From the NCBI GenBank assembly GCA_002887195.1, contig PJAB01000794.1, positions 1-20,627 of the forward strand: DNA of 20,627 bases, given 5' to 3'. Both the position numbers and the translations under genes were made by a program. Positions within the stretch are counted from its first letter, which is position 1, and every line of letters starts with the position of its first letter. This document shows positions 6,447 to 16,400 of the stretch, piece after piece. The stretch is from Chrysochromulina parva. Taxonomy: Eukaryota; Haptophyta; Prymnesiales; Chrysochromulinaceae. Under the pieces are notes generated by a model, which was not told where the DNA came from, made no database searches, and worked only from the letters and a program-made list of their open reading frames with translations.

Positions 6447-9020
6447 CTAGCATGCTTGCGATGGGCTCGCAACGCTCTCAACGATAACCACACCTGCTGC
6501 AGACGCCACGGTGCTGAATCCCGCCACAGCGCCTGCCGTCACAGCTGACGTGATCATATTCTTCTTCGTTCGGCTGATCAGCTGCGCGGCTTGCTTGGTG
6601 AGACTCGGGCCCTTGCTGCCGCCCGTGCGCCGCATCTGCGCGTTGAGCTCCTTAAATTCGAGAAGCCCAGACTTATTTGAGTCCCACTCATTGAAGAGCA
6701 TCGTGAGGTCTTCGTCGCTCGCATCGTAGCCCATCTGCTTCACGCCCTTGATGAAGTCGGGCAGGTCGACCGCGCCGCGCCCTGTCGGATCGAGCTTGTG
6801 CAGCAGGTCCATCACGCGCGCAGCCGAGCGTTGGAGCATCTCTCGGAGGGAGTAGCGCAAGTACTCCTTGTACTCCACATTCCCGGAGCCATCCACGTCA
6901 AATTCCCGGAAGAGCGCCTCGGCCGCCTTCGGATCTGCGGGCAGCCCGACTGCTATCAGCGCACGTGTGAACTCTTGCAGGTCGACCGTGCCATTGCCGT
7001 CGGCATCCCACTCGCGAAATAAATCTGAAATCCTGCTCTGGTTGTTCACGATGGCCTCACGGAGCTCATCAACGTCCTGGATCTGTGTGTTGATGCCTCG
7101 CTTGAAGAGCGACTTTTCGAGCCGCTCCCCGGTGACAGCCTGCTGCATGGCCTGGTTATGGGCGAGGTCCCTGGCGAGCTTCTCGTTGAGAAGCCTCTCA
7201 GCCTCTCTCAGTCGTTCCAGCAAGGCCTCCCTCTCTGCATCAAAGTCGCTCACGAGCAGAGCCTTGGCTCGCTCAGCCGCGAGCCTCTCCTCCTCTCTGA
7301 GCCTCTCGAGCTCGGCAATGCGAGCTCGCTCGGACTCGACATCGTGCATCAGGCGCGTGCGCTCTGCTTCGGCTTGCTGCTGCAGTCTCGCCTTCTCGCC
7401 TGCCAGCGCGCCCAACTGACTCTGCGCGGCAAGCAACGCCTCCGCTTGCGCCACCTCCGCCGCGCGCGCCAGCTCGAGCTGCCGCTCGATGCTCATCTGA
7501 CGCGCCTCCTCCGCATCCGCGTCGAACCCGGGGGCCAAGCCGAAGCGCAACCGCAGCTCACTCTCGCTCAGCTCGATGCCAAGATCACGCAGACGTCGCA
7601 GCCGCAGCTGAAGCTGCGCCTCGAGCCGACGCTCGCGCTCCTCGTCTCGGGCGACCTGCTTTGCGGTGCGCTCCTGCAGCCCTCGCAGTTGGGCGGCCAT
7701 GCCCGGCCGACGTGCGGTCCGGATGCGCCGCGTCTCGCGCAGCAGCCGGATCTCGTTGCCGTTCATCTGTGCCACGTGGCGCTCGTACTGCTGGAGGATC
7801 TTGCCGTACAACTCAAGCATCTTCTCCTGCTCAAGGCTGTACTCCGCATCGCCCATCCCGCCGGTAGCGCCGCTAGCAACATGCTCGTCCCAAGGCCGCG
7901 ACGTGGGCGGCGCGGGCGGCGCGGGCGGCGGTGGCGCGAGCGTTGCGGGCGGCGGTGGCGCGGGCGGCGGTGGCAGCACTGCAGGCAGCACAGGGGCCCC
8001 AGTGCGCGTCCTATGCGGCACTGCATGCGACAAGGGCAGTTGCGGCTCACTTCGACCCGCCCCCGCAGTACCCGCATCTCGGAGGTTATCTCGTAGGAGG
8101 AGATAGCTTCCGGACGTCAGAAAGATGCCGCTGCTGCTGCCCGCCTCCTGATCCGCTCCGTGCCGAGGGCTTAACGCGGGGTCGAGAGAGCTCCAGGTCT
8201 CCTGACGCAGATCAGGAGGCAAGTTCTCCTCGAGCAGCTGCAGCAGACCCTTATCCCCCGCACGGCCACCAGCTAGCCTCTTGACCATACTCTCGAGCTC
8301 CCCTATGCTGTCTCCTATGCTGCTGCTGCTGGAATGGACTGCTGTTGGTCCGCCACCACCCGCGCGGCGTGCCGAGCCGATGGGTTTGCTCTTTGCCGAC
8401 TGCTTCGCTCTCCGAGGGCTGGGTGGCAAATGTCGCGTACCACGCGGAGCTGGCGGTGCGGGCGCAGGCATCAGCAGCAGCTCAGCCTCGCGCTCATCGT
8501 CCTCGTCCCAGGTTGGCAGCTCAGTGAGAGACCACTTGCTCTGCGGCATGCCATGCGGCTCCTCTGGCCCAGCCACCGTTGCCTTGCCAGTACGCTGCCT
8601 CGGTGAGACTTGGGGGAGAATTGAGTTTCGTGGCGAGACTCGAGGTCGGCTATCCGGCTTGCGCCGAAGGCGCTTGTGCAACTCTTTGAAGTCGATCTGG
8701 CCACTCCCGTCCTCGTCGAGAGAGTCGAAAAGCTGCTGACACACCTCGCTGCTCGGGCTCAGCCCAAGATTGAGGAGGGCTCGTCTAAGCTCACCCACTC
8801 CGATCGTGCCAGACCCGTCCGTGTCCAGCTCGCGCATCAAATCTGAGGAGCGCGCAAGATTTTGCCAGAGCGCAGTTCGGATCTCTTCCACGAGCGTCTC
8901 GGCAGTCGCTTCAGAGTCCAGCAGCATGCCGCTCAAGTGCCCTCCACGGCCCGTCTTCGAGCGCGGAGCAATTGGTACCAAGCAACCATACACGTCTCGG
9001 TTATGCGTCTCGCCATCCAT
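6447..9020 (-). CDS. Six-EF-hand coiled-coil protein with C-terminal hydrophobic segment
   Basis: From the ATG at 9020 this is an 857-residue single-exon protein. The frame extends 17 codons further to a GTG at 9071, but no upstream ATG exists before the stop at 9195, so 9020 is used. EF-hand loops are at residues 66-77 (DTDGSGTIGVGE), 102-113 (DEDGSGQIDFKE), 672-683 (DADGNGTVDLQE), 708-719 (DVDGSGNVEYKE), 744-755 (DPTGRGAVDLPD) and 780-791 (DSNKSGLLEFKE). The first four look fully calcium-competent. The fifth has Asp at position 12 and loses ligands at positions 3 and 5. Between the two sets lie a Ser/Arg-rich disordered region, a proline-rich segment (about 340-375) and a long charged coiled coil (about 395-635). 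Residues about 823-851 are Ala/Val/Gly-rich and hydrophobic, possibly membrane-associated. It is probably a calcium-responsive structural or adaptor protein; I recognise no named orthologue. Confidence 0.85.
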   Translation of the reverse strand: MDGETHNRDVYGCLVPIAPRSKTGRGGHLSGMLLDSEATAETLVEEIRTALWQNLARSSDLMRELDTDGSGTIGVGELRRALLNLGLSPSSEVCQQLFDSLDEDGSGQIDFKELHKRLRRKPDSRPRVSPRNSILPQVSPRQRTGKATVAGPEEPHGMPQSKWSLTELPTWDEDDEREAELLLMPAPAPPAPRGTRHLPPSPRRAKQSAKSKPIGSARRAGGGGPTAVHSSSSSIGDSIGELESMVKRLAGGRAGDKGLLQLLEENLPPDLRQETWSSLDPALSPRHGADQEAGSSSGIFLTSGSYLLLRDNLRDAGTAGAGRSEPQLPLSHAVPHRTRTGAPVLPAVLPPPPAPPPPATLAPPPPAPPAPPTSRPWDEHVASGATGGMGDAEYSLEQEKMLELYGKILQQYERHVAQMNGNEIRLLRETRRIRTARRPGMAAQLRGLQERTAKQVARDEERERRLEAQLQLRLRRLRDLGIELSESELRLRFGLAPGFDADAEEARQMSIERQLELARAAEVAQAEALLAAQSQLGALAGEKARLQQQAEAERTRLMHDVESERARIAELERLREEERLAAERAKALLVSDFDAEREALLERLREAERLLNEKLARDLAHNQAMQQAVTGERLEKSLFKRGINTQIQDVDELREAIVNNQSRISDLFREWDADGNGTVDLQEFTRALIAVGLPADPKAAEALFREFDVDGSGNVEYKEYLRYSLREMLQRSAARVMDLLHKLDPTGRGAVDLPDFIKGVKQMGYDASDEDLTMLFNEWDSNKSGLLEFKELNAQMRRTGGSKGPSLTKQAAQLISRTKKNMITSAVTAGAVAGFSTVASAAGVVIVESVASPSQAC
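7905..7976 (-). repeat. GGC/GGT-rich tract coding the proline-rich segment
   Basis: On the plus strand this is a run of ggcgggcggcgg-type triplets. Read on the minus strand it encodes PPPPAPPPPATLAPPPPAPP-type sequence in the EF-hand protein. Proline runs of this kind can bind SH3, WW or EVH1 domains or profilin. No partner is indicated here. Confidence 0.75.
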
Positions 9021-9234
9021 CGTGTGAATTGGCCAGGCAAAGGGCGTGCCTTTCGCTGCGCGCCGCTCCACCGCGCCTTCGATCCGGCTTTGAGGTAGGA
9101 GGGCGCCTTTAGCGCTCCTGGCCCGACCTGGGGGCCGAACGCTTCGACCCTTCGTTCTTCGAACGGGTCTCTTTCTCTGTGGAGCGTTACGCGACTATAT
9201 TGCATGCAACTTATCGATTCGCTACAACGGCCCC
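9021..9234. promoter_or_regulatory. Intergenic region upstream of the EF-hand gene
   Basis: This 214-bp spacer separates the end of the Josephin-like gene from the EF-hand start codon, both on the minus strand. It must hold the 3' UTR of the first and the promoter of the second. Bases about 9186-9222 are relatively AT-rich, and a short tatatt lies at 9197. There is no clear consensus element. Confidence 0.3.
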
Positions 9235-10162
9235 TCATCTCAGCACGTGAATGACCCCCTCAAGCTTCACGGGCACCTCCAAGACTGCTCTCGCACTCAT
9301 CTTCTCATACGCCTCGCGGCGCACTCGGGAATCCACGTGTACAAAGTGCCCGGCGCCGATCGAAATCGCCGTGGAGTAGTGCGAACCAGAGGCAAGTATG
9401 CAGCCCACATAGCCGCTGCTACGAGCGGGCTGGCTCATGAAACGAGCATGCGTGTCGTAGACGACGCGTGGTAACGTTTGTCCGCTGCGCGCGTATTGTG
9501 TAGCCTTCACTATCCGTTCATCCTCTTCGGACAGCAACGGATCCCGGTGCGGCACCACGTCCTGGACGTAGTCGGCGAGTCGCAGGCCAAGCTGCTTGAG
9601 TGCGAGGGAGATGATGCTCTTCTGAAAGTCGCCAGCTTCGTTGTAGAAGCATTCCACAGGCACCCCGATGGCCTGGCTTTGCTCGTCGGCAATCGCTTGG
9701 AGAGTAGCGAAGCTCACATAGGGACTGCGACCACGGGTGCAGATCCGCAAATCATGGGAAGGAAATGAGGGAGGACAGCAGGGCAGAGCCAAAGCATGCT
9801 CTGGGTGGCGGAGCGAGCGCGATGATGCACCCTTGCAAGAGGTTGTTGATGGCGTGGACGGCGCAGTGGTGATCCTGCTGCCCCTCAAATGCAGCGAGTC
9901 GATGGAAACCGCTACTACCGCCGCCGATGGCAGCACCACGAGCGGAACCCTCGACGACTGGTTGGTGCCTTGTGAGTTTATGCACCGCAGCCGCAGAGTC
10001 GCTTCCCGCCAACGGAGCCGAAGCTACCTCCCGAGTTCCGGTGCAGCAACAACAGCAGAGACGTCGCAGCCAGCGGATTCTGTCAGACTGAATCGGCTTG
10101 AGTCCTCGGCTCTCCTCGAGCGCGAGCGGCGCCTCGAGAGTTGCGGGACCGCCGGCCGCCAT
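9235..10162 (-). CDS. Josephin-like cysteine protease (putative deubiquitinase), two exons
   Basis: Neither open frame makes sense alone; joined they give a Josephin-type domain. Exon 1 is 10162-9831 and exon 2 is 9724-9235, giving 273 residues. Exon 1 carries the nucleophile region QQDHHCAVHAINNLLQ (Cys100). Splicing a 106-nt GT-AG intron restores the frame as NNLLQG-PYVSFATLQAIA, which matches the ataxin-3 pattern NNLLQGEYFSP. Exon 2 has NEAGDFQKSIISLALKQLGL (compare the ataxin-3 DDSGFFSIQVISNAL), then GYVGCILASGSHYSTAI with the catalytic-type His226, and HFVHVDSR with Asp242 where ataxin-3 has Asn. Josephins cleave ubiquitin chains. The first 85 residues are not conserved and include a CCCCC run that could be lipidated. 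I see no ubiquitin-interacting motif. The ATG at 10162 is 248 bp from the divergent scaffold gene. Confidence 0.72.
9725..9830 (-). other. Spliceosomal GT-AG intron in the Josephin-like gene
   Basis: Read on the minus strand, the donor is CAAGG|GTGCAT and the acceptor is GGTCGCAG|TCCC. The 106-nt intron interrupts a glycine codon (GG|T). It contains an in-frame stop for exon 1, and its removal joins two segments that are adjacent in the Josephin fold. A pyrimidine-rich stretch (cctccctcatttccttccc) lies about 30-50 nt upstream of the acceptor. It is the only intron I could place with confidence in the window. Confidence 0.75.
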
Positions 10163-10410
10163 TCAGTAAAAGACCCGGCCAGGCATGCTTTGCGGCGCCT
10201 TTTTGGGCGCGGTGCAATCAACATTTCGTAAGTTATTTCTCCCCTCTGAACCGCCAGGGTGTCGCGTCCGGAGCACAGGCTTTGGAAATTCATTTCCAAA
10301 AACCTACCGGTACCGAAGTCTTTGAAGCCTCAAATTCAACCTCTCCCGCGACCGCAACCTGCTCAGCGTCAGGAGGCTGCCATCCAAACCCACCACAGCA
10401 CCTCCCGTCG
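10163..10410. promoter_or_regulatory. Divergent intergenic region between protease and scaffold genes
   Basis: This 248-bp region lies between two start codons pointing away from each other. The plus-strand frame of the scaffold gene is open throughout it but contains no ATG before 10411, so I treat it as untranslated. An AT-richer patch (caacatttcgtaagttatttct) at about 10219-10240 could contribute to a core promoter. No TATA consensus is seen. Confidence 0.4.
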
Positions 10411-13400
10411 ATGAAAGCCGTCCCGCGACGTCCGCGCGACCCTCGCGAGATTACGCACGATGCCTCCGACCTATGGTTCAACGCGCTCCACGGCGACGCC
10501 GCCGAGGTGGCCAACGTCATCCGCTCCGTGCCCGATGGAGCAGTCAACCATCGCGGCGTGCGCCAGTGGACATGCCTTTTCGCGGCGGCGACGCGCGGCC
10601 ACGTTGAGGTCGCCAGGCTGCTCCTTGAGCACGGTGCCGATCCGGAGCTCGAGATGGAGCAAGGATGGCGCGCGCTCATGACAGCAGCACAGCAAGGCTT
10701 TGCCCCGATCGTGCAACTGCTGCTCGAGCACGGCGCAGACCCAGGCGCCAAGAACAAGAACGGCGACACGGCGCTCACGCTGGCCGAGGCGGCGAACCAC
10801 AAGACGGCGCTGGCGCTCTTGCGAGCGCCCCCGCCCGCGCTCAAGAGCGTGCAGCCGCCGGAGACAGAGCCGTCCCTCGCACCCGCCGCGCCATTCGTTC
10901 TTATTCTGCCACCCGCGCCCGCACCGGCGCCGGCGCCACTCGCCTCGATCGAGGAGGAGCAGGAGGCCGCCAATGTCCGCGAGGTTGTCTCGCGGCGCGA
11001 ACGGCTCGCGGCCCGCCTCTCGGCGGAGATCGGTGGCATGAAGACAGAACGGGCCACTTCTCTAGAGCCGGCGAATGTGCCTGCCGAGAGCGCTCTGCAG
11101 ATCGTCAAGGGCCCCACGGACGCCGAGCTGAGGCAGATGCGCGTGAAGCAAATGCGCGAGGAGCAGCGAGCGGCCGTAGCTGCGGCGTTGGCTGCAAGAA
11201 CACCGACAGTGCCGTCGCCGGCACCAAATGCCGCGTCGGCGCCTGCAACCCCTTCCGCCATACTCTCGAAGTCTCCTGCGTTTCGCAGCGGCGCCACCAC
11301 GCCGATGACACGTGGCACGCCAGCCGCTCCGTCCACGGCCGGATCCACGAGCAGCGCTGCGCCGACAGTGCTCGTGACGCTCTCGCGGACTCCAAACGAA
11401 AGCCTCGGCCTTGGGCTCGGCTTCGATGGCGACGACGTGGTGGTAAAGGCCATTGGCAAGGACACGCCGGCGATGCGCTGTGGACTGCTGCGCGAGGGCG
11501 ATCGCGTGGTGTCGATCAACGGCGAGCCGGTGAGCGCAAGATCCGACATTCGTGCGCTCATGACGGCCTCCTCCGCAGTCACACTGGAGATCGAGCGCGC
11601 AGTCGAGTACGACGACGTTGACGAGACCGAGGAGGCGCCAGAGTCCGTTTCCCCACAGGCGCCAGAGTCCATGCCAGCACCCGCGCCAGCACCGGCACCG
11701 GCCCTGGCGAACGCAGAGACTCTACTGCGAGTGCGCGTGGCGGCTGCAGCTCTCTCCACCGAGCCCTCTGCTGCCGCCGCAGCGGCTGCAGCTGCCGCGG
11801 CGGAGCGCCTTGCTGCGGCGCGGGCGGAGGCGGAGGCGGAGCGCCTAGAGGCTCTAGAAGAAGAAGCGGAGCGGGCCGCGCTACTGGCGGCGGCGGTGCC
11901 GGCGCAGATTGCGGCCATTGCTGCGGATGAGGCGGAGGCCAAAGGACCGCATTCCCCGGCGGAGGAGCTGGTGGCCGAGGCGAAGCGGCTCATGGCTGAG
12001 GTCGATGCGAGCGACGCGACCGGGTTCGCGATGAGCGAAGCAGAGGCGGAGTGCCTGGCCGCAGAGGCGGACCAAATGGCCGAAGCAATGTACGCCCAGG
12101 CGCAGCTATCGGCAGATGAGACGGCGGCAGAGAGCACAGCTACGGAGGAGGCCGAGCATATGGCTATGGATGAATATGCGGCCGAAGGGGTCCAAGCGAT
12201 GTACGTGCAGGCAAAGCTGACGGAGGTTGAGGCAGCGAGGGCAGCGGCAGAACATGCTCATAGCATGCACAGGGAGAGCTTGACATACACCGAAGAGGCG
12301 CCCGTGACGGCGCCGTCGCGTGCGCCTGCGCTGTGGGCGATTGCTCGCAACGCGGTCAGAGTCACCGCGACTCTCGAGCGGACTCCGAACGAAAGCCTCG
12401 GCCTGGGGCTCGACTTTGATGGCGATGCGGTGGTGGTGCAGGCGATCGGCGAGAATTCGCCGGCATGGCGTTCGGGGCAGCTGCGCACGGGTGATCGCGT
12501 GGTGGCGATGAACGGGGAGCCGGTAAGCCCCGCGTCCGACTTGGGTGCGCTCCTCAAGCACGCTACCACGGTCACTCTGGAGGTCGAGCGCGCGCCCGCG
12601 GTCGCTGAAGCGCAGCCGTCGCCGCGCACGGGAACCACCTCTGTGAAGTCCATGCGTGCTGTCCTCGCGGCTCATTTCCAGCGCGACGCCAAGCCGCCCG
12701 TACCGGTAGCTGGCGCCGCCAAGCCGCCCGTACCGGTAGCTGGCGCCGCCAAGCCGCCCGTACCGGTAGCTGGCGCCGCCAAGCCGCCCGCGCCGGCTAC
12801 CGGTACGCCCGCGCCGGGCGCATCGAGCGTCGCGGCGGAGGCAGCGAAGCTCGCCCAGCAGAAGCTCAAGGCATGGGATCATCTCGTCTCGCCTCTCGAG
12901 CAGCGCGCAGCGGCCGCCAGAGCCGCAGCTGCGCAGCCATCTGAGCCGCGAGGGCCGACGCGATTTGCGACGCTGCGCCCTGTGAATGCGCCGGAAAGTG
13001 GCACGGGCTCAGATGGCGCGCTCGCGCCGTCCAATGCGCAGTCCTCGGCTGCGGCGGACGAGGAACCGAAACGCACGCCGAGAGTGGGTCGCGCGTGGCT
13101 GGCCGCCCAGATCGCAAAGCTCGAGCAGGGCGCTGAGAACGCCCCGCCGCCGTTGCCGTATGACGAGCCGCGGCTCTTCGATAAGAGATCGCTCTTCGGC
13201 TACGGCCGCATCCGCGAGAACGCTCGCCAAAGCATCGTAAATGCGTCGCCTTCGGTGCCGCCTACCGTCTCGCCTGCCGTTTCGTCTCATCTCGGTCCGT
13301 CACCCACCGTCTCGCCTCCCCTCGGAACGCCGCCCATGGCGCAAGCGCAGGCATCGTCACACGAGGTGCAAGCGATTCAGGCAGCGCTGGCAGAGGCACA

Positions 13401-16400
13401 TGCCAATGTGGAGCCGGCGGTTCAGGCGTCGATGCTGCCGGAGCCAATGAGCGCCGTGGTGAGCGCGCGGCGCCCTTCCTCTTTTGGGACGGTGCTCGAT
13501 CCACCTCCGTCCCTCCGTGCAAACCCGTCGCCACTGGCCGATGACAACGCGCAGCTGCTGCCCCTCTCGGCGCGCTCGTCGGCGCCCGTCTCGGCGCGCG
13601 GCTCCGCGCCCGTCTCGGCGCGTGGCTCCGCGCCCAACTCGGCGCGTGGCTCCGCGCCCAACTCGGCGCGTAGCCCTGGCTCGGCGCGAGGTCCTGGCCC
13701 TGTCGAGGTGGAGGCGATGCGCCGGTCGTCGCTCGAGCGCCGACTCAAAGCGTTCGAGACGGCGGCGGCGGATGAGGCGCTGCTGACGGAGCAGGGACAG
13801 GCGGCCCTCGCCGAGCTCATCCAAGATGCTGTACGCATGCGACTACCCCCCGCGCTCACCGCGACGGCGCGTCGGAAGCTCCACGCAGCCAAAGAGGGGT
13901 ACCAAACCCCACACGGGTACACGCCGATGGGGTACAAGAAGGTCCACGTCGGCGGCGGCGAGACGCTACGCATGCGCCCGATGCCCGCGCTCGGGAGCAT
14001 CACGCCCCAGGCGGACCTGTATGAGTTCTCAGCCCGTGCGACGTCCGCCCGAGGGGAGGGCGCGCGCGCCCAGTACGGCGCCCAGGACCTCGAGCCCCTC
14101 GCGGTCTCGGAGACGGAGGAGGCGGCGCCGTATCGGGCGCTGGCGGCCGATCAGAAGGGCGCGAGTGCATCCGTCGTTGCGACGCCGCCAGCCCCAGCGC
14201 CTCATGCAGCCCCAGCGCCTCTTGCAGCCTCAGCGCCGATGCAGCCGGCGCCGGGGGACACGCGGCGGCCTTCCTCCTTCGGCACGGTCCGACCAAGCGT
14301 TGGCGCAGCTCCGACGCCGATGCAGCCGACGCCGATGCAGCCGGGGGGCGCACGGCGGCCTTCCTCCTTCGGCACGGTCCGACCAAGCGTCGGCGCAGCT
14401 CCGACGCCGATACAGCCGACGCCGATGCAGCCGGGGGGCGCACGGCGGCCTTCCTCCTTTGGCACGGTCCAAGGTGTGCGTCCCAGCGCCGCCAACAACG
14501 CGATGCACACGCCGCAGTATGAGATGTCTGCGCACGAGGCCGCGCACATGGACACACGGACTCCGTGGACGCACCCATCGACAAACCTGCCAGGCGTCGC
14601 TCTAGGGGCCGAGGCAGTCGATGAGACCGCAGTGGCGGCGGAGTCCGAAATGGCACTGATGGCGGTGGAGGCAGACCCCGGCGGCGCCGCCCCCGTCAAC
14701 GACGACGCCGACGACGCCAACTCGCAAAACCCATGGATTGAATCTGACCAACCATGGATTGAATCTGACGAGGCGCTTCTAAAGGCTTCCGCCTCGCTTC
14801 TCCGTTCTCAGCGCTTTGGAGGGGAGATCGAGTCATCACCTCTCCAGCCGCCTCTCGCGGCGGGGGTGGCGGCCGCGGAGCCCACTCCCTTGGTCGAGAG
14901 GCGTCGATTCTCGAGCTTCGCGGACGCCGCCGCGGTGCCGACGCATCGATTCTCGAGCTTCGGGACCGCGATGGGTGTCGCAGAGGATGACTCCTTCTCG
15001 CCGGTGCGGACGAGGGGTGCCGTGGCAGGCGACCCGGCCGAGGGGATGTGGACTTTCGCGCCCCTGCGTCACGGCGGCGGTGCCGAGTTCCGGCGCGAAG
15101 TACGCGCCGCCACGAGCCAAGAGGTACCCGGCTACGCCGTGGCAGGCGGCGACTCTGCCCAGAGCTCCTCGGCGAGGGGGTCCCCCAGCGCCTATGATGT
15201 GGATGGATGGCCCCACTGGCCGAGGGCCAAGCTCGGTGCCGAGTCGCTGCTGGGTGCCGAGTCGGTGGCGGCCTCGGCGACGGCCTCGTGCACCTCGTCA
15301 CGATGGTGCTCCTCGTCCTCGTCGATTGCCTCGCCGACAGCCCCACCCTCCGCCCCGGCTTTCGCGGAGTTGTTCGACAAGCACGTGTCCACGGGGGTGG
15401 CCCCGGGGGTGGCCCCGCCTGCCGCGCGCCCACTGCCACCGGCGGTGGCGCTGCCACCGCAGTGCCGTGCGTCGGCCATTGGCTCCGCAGGCAGCGTGGG
15501 TAGTGGTTCGAGTGCCGGCGTGAGCACCGGCAGCCCCGCCCACGTCGGCTCACTCAGCGATCGGATCGAGATCGGGATGCCGCCGATTCCGGCTGCCGAC
15601 GCGGCGCGCGCGCTCGCGGACTGCGAGCAGGAGCACATGAGCGTTGTCGCATCGAGCCGGCGTGTGAACAACGTGCCCGCCGAAGCGCGCGCTCGCTCCG
15701 TCCTCACCATCATCAGCGAGACGACTGTGAGCTTGACCGCGCTGCTCTTGGCCACTTATGAGGCAGATGCAGCCGAGGCCGCCGCCGCACAAGTGGCGAG
15801 TCAGGCACGCTTGTCCACGCTCGCCAGCGCGACGCGGGCGTGCTGTCGACGCGGCATCCAGGCGCTCGAAGCGCAGCGGGACGGCGTGCACGCGGCGCGT
15901 CGCGCGCGCCTCGGAATCCACGGCCCACCTGACGAGGCGCTGCCGGAGCGGGCTTCACCACAAGAGGAAGCAGAGCTCGCACGACTCACCGCCAAGATGC
16001 ATGCGGCGAGTCAAGCCGCTCAGGCCGCCGCCCGGGCGGCCGTGAGCGCCAAGGGCGCGTCCCCCATTGCCGCCGAGAAGCAGAGGGCGATGCGCGAGTG
16101 GCTCAAGGCGAATGTGAGCCCCCTTGCGGCGGAGGAGATGCGGTTTGGGTCCGAGAGGGCGGCCGAGGGCTTCCTCGAGAACGCCGAGGGGGCAGCGGTG
16201 GAGGCGGAGCGCGCACTGCATGCTTACCAGAACGAGCTGGCGCTGGCGCTGGGCGCAGAGGCGGAGCGACTAGAGCGGACGATCGAGGCGATCGGGCTCG
16301 CGATGCGCGTCGCAGGCCCAGTGCTCCACCGTGCGGCCAACCAAGTCTCGGTGGTGCTGCGGGCGCTCGGGTTCTTCTCGGGGGGCCTAGTTGAGATGCC

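Noticed and set aside
7158..8106. Plus-strand frames inside the EF-hand gene, one of 312 residues
   Set aside because: They are antisense to the coiled coil and proline-rich region, with Leu/Arg/Gly-biased composition and no domain.
9021..9071. 17-codon extension of the EF-hand protein to position 9071
   Set aside because: The codon at 9071 is GTG, and no in-frame ATG exists upstream before the stop at 9195. The ATG at 9020 is the likely start in a eukaryote.
10141..10410. 90-codon extension of the scaffold protein to position 10141
   Set aside because: It would begin at TTG, overlaps the start of the divergent protease gene, and contains no ATG before 10411.
10290..12137. 615-residue open frame on the minus strand, rich in Ser and Ala
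   Set aside because: It lies entirely antisense to the ankyrin/PDZ part of the scaffold gene. Its composition is what GC-rich codons give in the opposite frame, and no domain is visible.
12691..12810. Regular repeats that could suggest a CRISPR array
   Set aside because: Copies are directly adjacent without spacers and stay in the reading frame of the scaffold protein.
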